From positions 270,556 to 334,555 of the forward strand of contig JACEEZ010022590.1 in NCBI GenBank assembly GCA_016584305.1: DNA of 64,000 nt, written 5' to 3'. Source of the stretch: Chionoecetes opilio (taxonomy: Eukaryota; Arthropoda; Malacostraca; Decapoda; Majidae). Both the position numbers and the translations under genes were made by a program. The notes under the pieces were generated by a model. That model was not told the DNA's origin. It worked only from the letters and a program-made list of their open reading frames with translations, and ran no database searches. Of this stretch, positions 12,978 through 24,900 are shown in pieces. The first letter of the stretch is position 1, and each line of letters begins with the position of its first letter.

Positions 12978-15900
12978 CTGAAAGAGAATTAAAGTCAAAT
13001 AAATAATGAGATGATACCAAATTATACAACTAATGTGGAAATCAATGAATCAGATCTTGGGTGTGTGACTCCCTATATTAATGAGCTGAAATCTTGCTAT
13101 GAATGATATACATAGTCCACTGAAGCATTTTAGGATACATAGCATAAGCATATAGAGTTATATCCAGATAATGAAGGAAACAGTCAGAATAGTTCCGTGA
13201 AAATATGGAGAAGAGAGGATCCATCCATATCATATTATGATTGCAAAATTGTTATGAAAAAGGATGCATTGAAATTTATGGAAAATATGGCAAAGTGGCT
13301 GGCAGAGGACCGAAGACCATATTTGTTATTTTTTTTAACGAGGTGAAAAATCCTGACCCCTTGCTGCTCACTGACTGATATTTGATGCCGGAAGAAGGAA
13401 ATACTACGCTTCTTCTAAATTTTAGCGGTACTTTATCATAGTTAACCATATTATCAGGTAAATCTAGGCATAATTTTAATCATGAGACCTTAAGATAGGA
13501 TGGAATTTTCGTCTCGTTAAAAAAAGAAGAAGTATAGTTGGGAAGAGGGATGGAATGGCTCAGCATGAAAGAGCAAGGAAGGCAAATAGGCAGCGTGATT
13601 GGGGAGAAAATGTAACCTTAATTAGCAGTTATTAACTTGGTAGTTTCAGAGACTGGACTGAAAAGATGTTTTAAATATTCTAAATATCTAAAAAAAAGAG
13701 CAAAGATTTTATTTTGTTAATGCCACATGTGCATTAACAAATTCAGGGCTCCAAATATATCAAGAACTAATGAGTTATCATTCAACTATAGAAAGCAAGA
13801 GTGGAAAATGTAGTGAAGTAGCAGGGGAAGAATTGATTGATTTAATGCCAAATAAAAGGTGAATGTGCCAGACATCAGATGTCATATGGCACTATGGCAA
13901 AGCATAAAAAGGGGAGGGGTTATAGAGAAAGAGTGAAACGGTGAGGGAAGGAGAAAGGAACGGAATGTTACAGCAGGATGGTTAGATCAGATGCAGAATG
14001 TGGATTTGTTGGAGGAAGGAGGTTAAATTTTCCAGGGAGGAGGGGGATTCCGGGAGAATGTCCGCAAGACAGGGAGGTCGGGAAAGGAAGGACAAATGAG
14101 GGAAGGAACTGGAACGAGCAGGAGTAAGGTGGGGGCAGGATATTAGGACATGTTGGACAGTGAGAGGAGCTAGACAGGGTGTGCAAGCAGGAGGAGAAAA
14201 CTGATAAGAGTGGAGAGAATAAACTGATTGGGTGCAGTCAGTTCGTACACAAGTTGTTTCGTACACCAGTAGATTTGTACACCAAAAAGTTGTTTCGTAG
14301 TCTATATGAAACCATAGTCGTTTCGTACGCTCAGCTCAGAGTTAAACTTGATTACTGGAGTTACGAAATGACACCAGATATGTACGAAAAAACTCAAAAT
14401 CAGTGTACGAAACAATTAACAAAACCTGGGTACGAAACAACTTGTGTACGAAACTCCCTGTAACCAAACTGATTGGGATGAAAGAGGAATATGGTGTTGA
14501 CTGATCAGCCGCAGTTGAAGACAAATTTCAGAAACTTGAGAAAAATGGCAAATTCAGCGACATCCACCATCTCATGATGAATCAACTACAGTATGATTGC
14601 AAAGATTGGAGTGGATATGTTTCACAGAGCCTCCTTGTATATCAAATTCTCAAATATTAAGGGTATTTATAAATGGATTGAATAGGAATGTTCCTGAACA
14701 ACAACGACGACTGATTCATAAGTTTGTGTGTTTGTTTTCTTGTAGGTACAGACATAGCGTAATAGAAAGATAATGCTGTATCAAGTGATGTAAAAGTTGC
14801 ATTGGATTGATTGATTGATTTAATGCCAAAAAAGGGGAAATGTGGAAGACATCAGAGGTCATATGGCACTATGGCAAAGCATAAAAAAGGGGAGGGGTTA
14901 GAGAGAAAGTGAAACGGTGAGGGAAGGGGAAAGGAACGGATTGTTACAGCAGGATGGTTAGATCAGATGAAGGTGGAGTATTTATTGCAGGAAAGAGATT
15001 AAATTACTCGGGGAGAAGTAGGGGGATTCCGTGATATATTATACAAGTGTGCAGCGTAGCGCCACTGTGCTGGGCAGGTTAGTGGCAGGAGGAAGGCAAT
15101 GCATTAAAGTGTCCCGCGGCTGATACTCCCCATGTGTGTTGCAGCATCTTTATCTATATACTACTGGCTTTTTTACGAGGTGAGAAATCCTGACCCCTTG
15201 CTGCTTACTGACTGATATTTGATGCCAGGAGAAGGGAATACTATGCTTCTTCTAAATTTCAGCTGTATTTTATCATAGTTAACCATATTATCAGGTAAAC
15301 AGAGGCATAACTTTAAGCATGAGACCTTAATATAGAATGGAATTTTCACCTCGTTAAAAAAAATAGACTATAGTGAAGCCTCTAAATTCATTGAACTTTA
15401 TCACTACTTTGCAAATGATTGCATAGATAATTTTCAGTGGTAAAGGCAATAATAAGCAGACAACTGTATCAGCGAGCTTCCAGACCCAGAAAGCCGAACT
15501 GATGACCTTGCTTGCACAACAGACCAATATTCTTCAATATGAGTTCTGACATTCTTTCCAACATTTTAACCAAACCGTTCCTTAGATAAAAAGTTTAGTA
15601 TGTATGGCCATTTGAAGCAGCAGGTTCAATTGTATTTCAGGCTGCAAGTGAAACAAAACACATGAACTGATAAGCAAGGTTGATTAAAGCATTGATTAAT
15701 AAATGCTAGAATATTAATAAGCAAAATGAAAAAAAGGGGGAAAAAACAACACTACAGCATTTACTTTGTTACAGCACAGACAGCACAAACCTCCTGGCGC
15801 AGCACAGCACAAGGATGCGGGGATGGGCACTAAGGTACATGGTTAGGGTCCCATGACACATGGACATCACAGTGCAAGCTGTCTAGACTACTCATGGCAC

Positions 15901-18900
15901 TCTCAGACAGAACAAAATCAAAGACCTGTAAGTGACAAAAGTTAGTGGAGAAAAAAAAAGATCTTGCTTTATCTAGATAAAGCTTATAAGTCTAAAAAAA
16001 ACTCTGTTATGTTGTCCTCATGGCAGTACTAAAGAGGATAAGTTAATAATCTTTTAGGTCATAAAAAGTTAAGTGTCAAGAGTTAAAGGTGGGCTGTCCT
16101 TTTGAATATCCAGGCTGACAAATCACTCCTATGGGATGAGATTCTGACATATGACAAAACATTTATTGCCTTGTACATATGTCAACTGAATTCAATAGCA
16201 TTTGACTTATTGTACATACATCAACTGAACTAAAAGTATGCCTTTGTTAACTAAATTGTTAAAGCCACCTTCAAAATATCTAACAAACATAAAGAAAGTG
16301 GGGATGTCAGATATCAAGCCAGCATCTCACTCTTCTATTCTATTTTCTTATTAATACTAAACTACACCACACGCTCACTTCTATTTTTCTACCTGAGAAT
16401 TTTCCTTCACCCTGAGCTCCTTGGTGGACTTAGGGATGCACACCACCCTGTTCTGCAGGTTCCAGCGCAGGAGCACCTGAGCTGGCGACCTACAGTGCAC
16501 CTTAGCAATCTCTTGAACTTGGGGATTGCTAAGAATCTGTCCATTACCTAGAGGACAGTAGCCCTACAACATAAAATAATATATATACAAAACAAGAATA
16601 CAGTGTAAGCAAGTTTGAATCTTGAACACTTGTAAAGAAATATGGATGTGGAAAATTTTGAATCATAACCACCTACAACCAGTGGTGGCTCGTGATAAAA
16701 TACAATGGAGGGACTGCAAGCTTTACACAACAGTAGGATGCACAAATTTTACCTATCTCAAGTATGAGTTGCAGTTGATATTCACGGATTTCAGGGCATG
16801 GTAGTAGTGGTGGTGGTAGAAGGGATGGTGGGGGTGGCAGTGTTGGTAGTAGAGGGGATGGCTGAGGTGGTGATGGTAGAATTACAGTATTACTTGAAAA
16901 TAAAGTCGGTACCACTATATTTCAGTCTTTTCATTTAATGTCAGCTGGGATAAGTTGATGTTTTGCAAATACTTAACTCGATTTTCCATCGTCAGAGGGT
17001 AATTAAAGAAAGCACGATAAAACCACACCGTCTACACGCACTGTAAACACGAGAGGGACGAGACTCAGCTGCAGCTCATTGTGTTCACAAGTGGTGTGGC
17101 GGCGGCGCAGACATGAATCGTACAACAAATATGAAAGTAACTTACATTTAGGTTTGGTTTTAATGAAAATTAACTTAGTAACATATTGAAAATAACATAA
17201 TTACTTTTTATCAAGATATAATTGTTGGGAGTGTATCAATTCTGCTGTCTCTCTAAAGGAATCATGCACCTGGCAGTGAGTGTCTGGGGGTGCTGCAGCT
17301 CTGCAGCCCTATGTCACGAGCCGCCACTGCCTACAAATATCAACCCCAAAATCTAAAGTAACATTATTGTACACTTTCCACATCCATCATTCTTTACAGT
17401 TGTTCAGATTTCATAGAAAAAGTAAAAATAGAAAATCACATCTGAGCTACCTGTGAATTCGCCCTCACACATTCAAGCTTAGTGGATTTGGGGATGGAAG
17501 GGACGTTACTCTGCACACTCCATCGGACAAGCACCTGAGCGGGACTCCTGCCATGTGCCTCAGCAATGGCCACCACACCCGGATCCCTGAGGGCCAGACC
17601 CTTAGCAAGTGGGGAATAGCCCTGTTTCATTAAATAAACATTCAACATTAAGTAGGTGCAATTCTTCAATCAATTTATATACACATGTGCCTCTGCGTGT
17701 ACGAACTCAACTTCTGTGAACTTCAGTCATCCACACATTGTTACCAAAAACGAAAAATTTTTATAGAAAAAAAGGGATAAAAAAATCATTTAAAAAAGGT
17801 ATCAAAACATATAAATAAATAAATCATAAATAAATAAGAATATTTATATATCTGTATTGTGCTATGAATTCAATCTAGTGTAGGGAGAATGTTATGTACT
17901 CACAAATTATGGCTATCTGTGAGGGGCCACCAAACCAAGTCTTGGCACATGCAGAGGCACCCGTGTTCCTCTATATCTCTTCAACTATGGGAGGCAATAT
18001 TGTGTACGTTTTCTAAATATCTTACATCACTCAGTATTCAACAATTAAAAAATTCAGGATCTCTGTAAAAAAAAATAATGGAATGATAAATTAAGCATGT
18101 GTCATATTTCTGTCTCCCCATACTGATAAATTAAGCATGTGTCATATTTCTGTCTCCCCATACTGATAAATTGAGCATGTGTCATATTTCTGTCTCCCCA
18201 TACTGATAAATTAAGCATGTGTCATATTTCTGTCTCCCCATACTGATAAATTGAGCATGTGTCATATTTCTGTCTCCCCATACTGATAAATTAAGCATGT
18301 GTCATATTTCTGTCTCCCCATACTGATAAATTAAGCATGTGTCATATTTCTGTCTCCCCATACTGATAAATTAAGCATGTGTCATATTTCTGTCTCCCCA
18401 TACTGATAAATTAAGCATGTGTCATATTTCTGTCTCCCCATACTGATAAATTGAGCATGTGTCATATTTCTGTCTCCCCATACTGATAAATTAAGCATGT
18501 GTCATATTTCTGTCTCCCCATACTGATAAATTGAGCATGTGTCATATTTCTGTCTCCCCATACTGATAAATTAAGCATGTGTCATATTTCTGTCTCCCCA
18601 TACTGATAAATTAAGCATGTGTCATATTTCTGTCTCCCCATACTGATAAATTAAGCATGTGTCATATTTCTGTCTCCCCATACTGATAAATTAAGCATGT
18701 GTCATATTTCTGTCTCCCCATACTGATAAATTAAGCATGTGTCATATTTCTGTCTCCCCATACTGATAAATTAAGCATGTGTCATATTTCTGTCTCCCAT
18801 ACTGATAAATTGAGCATGTGTCATATTTCTGTCTCCCCATACTGATAAATTAAGCATGTGTCATATTTCTGTCTCCCCATACTGATAAATTGAGCATGTG

Positions 18901-21900
18901 TCATATTTCTGTCTCCCATACTGATAAATTAAGCATGTGTCATATTTCTGTCTCCCCATACTGATAAATTAAGCATGTGTCATATTTCTGTCTCCCCATA
19001 CTGATAAATTAAGCATGTGTCATATTTCTGTCTCCCCATACTGATAAATTAAGCATGTGTCATATTTCTGTCTCCCCATACTGATAAATTAAGCATGTGT
19101 CATATTTCTGTCTCCCCATACTGATAAATTAAGCATGTGTCATATTTCTGTCTCCCATACTGATAAATTGAGCATGTGTCATATTTCTGTCTCCCCATAC
19201 TGATAAATTAAGCATGTGTCATATTTCTGTCTCCCCATACTGATAAATTGAGCATGTGTCATATTTCTGTCTCCCATACTGATAAATTAAGCCATGTGTC
19301 ATATTTCTGTCTCCCCATACTGATAAATTAAGCATGTGTCATATTTCTGTCTCCCCATACTGATAAATTAAGCATGTGTCATATTTCTGTCTCCCCATAC
19401 TGATAAATTAAGCATGTGTCATATTTCTGTCTCCCCATACTGATAAATTAAGCATGTGTCATATTCTGTCTCCCCATACTGATAAATTAAGCATGTGTCA
19501 TATTTCTGTCTCCCCATACTGATAAATTAAGCATGTGTCATATTTCTGTCTCCCCATACTGATAAATTAAGCATGTGTCATATTTCTGTCTCCCCATACT
19601 GATAAATTAAGCATGTGTCATATTTCTGTCTCCCATACTGATAAATTGAGCATGTGTCATATTTCTGTCTCCCCATACTGATAAATTAAGCATGTGTCAT
19701 ATTTCTGTCTCCCCATACTGATAAATTGAGCATGTGTCATATTTCTGTCTCCCATACTGATAAATTAAGCATGTGTCATATTTCTGTCTCCCCATACTGA
19801 TAAATTAAGCATGTGTCATATTTCTGTCTCCCCATACTGATAAATTAAGCATGTGTCATATTTCTGTCTCCCCATACTGATAAATTAAGCATGTGTCATA
19901 TTTCTGTCTCCCCATACTGATAAATTAAGCATGTGTCATATTTCTGTCTCCCCATACTGATAAATTAAGCATGTGTCATATTTCTGTCTCCCCATACTGA
20001 TAAATTAAGCATGTGCCATATTTCTGTCTCCCCATACTGATAAATTAAGCATGTGTCATATTTCTGTCTCCCCATACTGATAAATTAAGCATGTGTCATA
20101 TTTCTGTCTCCCCATACTGATAAATTAAGCATGTGCCATATTTCTGTCTCCCCATACTGATAAATTGAGCATGTGTCATATTTCTGTCTCCCCATACTGA
20201 TAAATTAAGCATGTGTCATATTTCTGTCTCCCATACTGATAAATTGAGCATGTGTCATATTTCTGTCTCCCATACTGATAAATTAAGCATGTGTCATATT
20301 TCTGTCTCCCCATACTGATAAATTGAGCATGTGTCATATTTCTGTCTCCCATACTGATAAATTGAGCATGTGTCATATTTCTGTCTCCCATACTACCTCA
20401 CATACAAGTTACGCTACAAGCAAGCGTAGACACCAGATGAGTCTCTGTTTGCACCTGTCCATGGAAATCCTGGCACACTCTTGGCCTCTCACTCCCATAT
20501 ATATTATTTTTATTTTCTCATTTTTGAAGATAAGTTTGATTTTTCCTTACTTTACAGTATTGAGGAGACTTTCCCAGGATCATTAAGCTAAGCAAAGTAC
20601 AAGGCAGTAGGTGAGAGCAGAGAACACTACAGCATCAGAGCAGTGACTACCAAACACCACTCATGCTGGTACAGTGGTACAAGGGCCGAGGGTCTTACAC
20701 ACCTCATACACTTTACAAGCCCATCAACAGAGTTGCCAGAAAGTCTATACCAGTGAATGTCATTCTAGAGTAAACATAAACAATTATTTTAAAGGAAAGC
20801 AAACACATCGCAAACAGGCGCAATAAAAAGCCTGTCAGTGGGGGGAAAAGGAGCTCATAAAATGAGCTATAACCCATCTACCTTGGGAGATTCTTTTGTA
20901 AAAGTTTGCCATGTGATAAAAGAAAAGATACCAGAACCTAGGGAATTCTTCCTAAATATTTTTTAATATTTGAAAAATCAGCGAATGTTCCCGGCAGTCT
21001 CTTTAAGTTTAGGCAAAACTTTTTTTTTTACTGATCAAGGTCAGTCACCAGAAATCCATGACTTGAGTGTGGCTTGGTAAACTGAACTGAGTTTCAAAAT
21101 AAATTATATTTGCATATTACTTGACATCATTATCAAACTGTTCTTAATTTCTCACTGCTTTTGGATGCTTCATAATCAATAACCATCCTGTATATGTATA
21201 CTCATTTCCTACTGGAATGAATAGCAGGTACTTTACAATACTATGCATGGTGGTAGCGATAACATACAGATGCAACTGAGTCCATCGCACAGTGAATATA
21301 ATCATCTAAATGTAAATATGTAAGTTGGTAAATAATGCAGAGTTATTGACTCACCTCAAACTGTATGTTCCTGTCAGCACAGAACTGCCGCAGCATCTTG
21401 GGATTATTGAATGGGTGGAACTCACACTGATTGACGTGTGGAGTGACGGAACATTCCTCCAGAATGATCTCCAAGTGTCTCTCCAAGAAGTTGCTCACTC
21501 CAATCGCCTTGACTCGCTCTTCATCTAACAAAACCTGAAACAAATCAGTACGTGCATCAGTACTTAAGACTTTCCAGACTGTCTAGAATGTATGTTGAAC
21601 TTAAAGCAAATATCAATTCTCAAAATAACATTATGAATAGAAGTGACCTGATTTCTCAATATCACTGTATGACCTATCTTGCCCTCTGCTTTATTACCTT
21701 TCTTCCAGCAGTGCCCGACCCAACCTGTTTATTACACGAGTGAAGAGAATTATATTTTGAAAACCCAGGCAGTTATGCAAACCAAGCAATAACAGGCATG
21801 TGGGCAAAGAAGGCAACTCTGATGTTCAAAATATGCCTTTGTTTTTCCTATGCAGTATGATTCCTTGTACGAGAATTTGATATGAGACTATGAATTTGCA

Positions 21901-24900
21901 CCCTTCTTTGCTTCAAGAGTAGATTCTGTTGAATGATATGAATTGTTGGTAGTACAGCGATACCTCCCTGCTTATTATCCTTTAATTTTGTACCTATGTC
22001 AAAATCATCATCTTCCTGTTTAACGTCAGATTTTCTCATGTCTTATAAGGTTAGACGCTCGATGATACGCTTCCAATTCGGTCGGCATTCATCATTAAAA
22101 TTTGTGGCATGAGTTTTACACCCCGGATGCTCTTCCAGACAGGCAACCCCAGTTTTTTGCTGAGGGCCTCGGTGGATTGCCTACCATGGCTAACGATCCC
22201 CACCTGCCCGAGTTTGTTGTCGGAGTTGTCCCTCTCCCAGGTGGATTGCCTACCATGGTTACGAGCCCCACCTGTGCGGATTGAATGGGTTAAGTCACGG
22301 ATTGAATTCCAGTCACAGTCAGCGGCAGAAAATATCTTAGCGTGATGCAAACTTGCGAGGGAAGAATGATTCAAGAGTACAGTGGTACCTTGACTTACGA
22401 GTGCCCCAACTTACGAGTTTTCCGAGGTACGAGCAGTCGCTCAGTCGATTTTTTGGTTTGAGTTGCGAGCCAAAATCCGAGTTACGAGCGATTATTTTTT
22501 TAAATTTTTATTTTTTTATTATTATTTTTTTTTTACGAGCGAGCTTCTGATACGCCGCCGCTAGTTGGCGCAGCGAACGCCACAACATCCGCCCAGCATC
22601 CCGCATCTCACTCGTTCACTTCACGTGGTTACCTCGCCGTGGAAGCATCTGTTGTGTTGTGCTCACACAGGCGAATGCAAATGGCAGAGGGTGAGTGCAG
22701 TACGTTTAGCAGCAGTTCCACCAGCTGTTTCCAACAGCTGATACACAGAGTGTAAACACTAGTGAATGCAAATGGCGGAGGGTGAGTACAGTCCAGTCAT
22801 ATAGGTACAGTCAAAAAATTGGGGTGTTTTTTTTGGGCTGGAACGGATTAATGGAATTTCAATTAATTTCAATGGGGAAAACGGATTTGATATACGAGCA
22901 AATTGAGTTACGAGCTCGATCAATGAACGAATTAAACTTGTAAGTCAAGGTACCACTGTATACGGATTAGGAAAGATTTGAATGAAGAAGAATGATAAAA
23001 AATAGATAATTAAGTAGGGAAGGTAAGGAAAAAAATGCGTTAAGAATGGAAGAGGAAAAGAATTACTAATGGAGTCATAAACAAATCCGAAAATACAATG
23101 TACTCACCTCAAGGGTTCGCCAAGTCTCCTGCAGCAGCTTTTTTTTGTCCTTCACCCCTGAGCTCACCTCCGGCCAGTGCAACAAGTACATATCTGTTGA
23201 CAGAGTTTTTAAGAAGTTAGAAGTTTTTAAGTGGATAAAGGGATACAATAAAGGAGATGTAAGAAAGTTCTTATGGCTAGTAATCAGGGTAGAACAAGAA
23301 GTAACGGATTCAAGCTGGAAAAGCTTAATAAAAAATAAAAAAAGGGAAAACTGGTTCACAAATAGGGTGGTAAACGATTGGAATGGACTCAGTAGACAGG
23401 TAGTTATTGCGGAGTCATTAGGGAGCTTTAAAAAGAGGCTAGATAATTTCATGGATAGGGATGAAAGGTGGATGTAGGTAATGTTAAGTAACAGGAACTA
23501 CCTCGTGTAGGTCTCGCGGCCTCTTGTAGCTTCCTTATTTTCTTATGTTCTTATGACACACACCCAGGAGTGGCATCACCAAGCAATGTCATGTAACTGA
23601 TGGACGTATACTTTATTCAACCCCTTGAGACCCAGATCATAATTTTAATTGTAATTTGGCTACCATTAGACAATTTTAATCAATGTAAGCAATATTTTGT
23701 AGATAATTATGAACTGTTTAGTATCCTTGTGCACGAGCCGATTTATTATTTCACGACTTAATAACATAAGAAAATAAGGAAGCTACAAGAGGCCGTGAGA
23801 CCTACACGAGGTAGTTCCTGTTACTTGACACTACCTACATCCACCTTTCATCCCCATCCATGAATTGATCTAGCCTCCTTTTAAAGCTCCCTATTGACTC
23901 TCCAGTGACCATCTGACGACTGAGTCCATTCCAATCGTTTACCACCCTATTTGTGAACCTGTTTTCCCTTTTTTTTTTGTTTATTACGCTTTTCCAGCTT
24001 GAATCCGTTACTTCTTGTTCTACCCTGATTACTAGCCGTAAAAGGATGAAAAAAAAAGGACTCTCACCTAAGTAGTCGACAGCCAGTCTCTGACAGGAGC
24101 CCGAGAAGGCCTCCCTGGTGGTGGTGGCGCCGTAGTCGGTGGGCCAGCACTTGGTGGCCAGGAAGACCTCTTGGCGGGGCACACCCGAAGCCTACAGGTG
24201 AAGGAGTTTGTATATACAGAACAACCTTAACATAATATAATATAATACATATAATAATAATAATATAATAGTATAATATAAAATAATATATAATAATATA
24301 ATAATAATAATATAATATAATAATAAAAATAATATAATAGTATAATATATAATAATGATAATAATATATAGTATAATATAATATAATATAATAATAATAT
24401 AATAAAGTATAATATAATAATAATATAATATAGTATAATATAATATTTTAATATAGTATATAATATAATAATAATAATATAATATAGTATAATATAATAT
24501 AATAATAATAATATAATAGTATAATACAATATAATAATAATATAATATAATAATAATATAATAATAATAACAATATAATATAATATAATAACAATATAAT
24601 ATAATATAATAATAATATAATATAGTATAATATAATATAATAATAATAATAATAGTACAGTCGACGCAAAAAAACTTAGGACGCCAAAAAACTTGGGGCG
24701 GGAATAACGTCCTTATCTGTTTTGACAATTTCGGTGGGAGCTATTGAATTTTTTTACGTTTTTTGTATATCTGGCAGTGTATTAGGGTTTCTGTTGTAGA
24801 TTCCTCGCTCCTGCCCGCTCTGTATCTTCCAAGTCATCATAGGAAGAGGTTGTTGTGTTTGGTTCTCCAACCTTCCTACACCCCCATTCGCCCCTCCATC

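Noticed and set aside
18077..20396. CRISPR-like regular 40-bp repeats
   Set aside because: Head-to-tail repeats with no unique spacers, in a eukaryotic intron.
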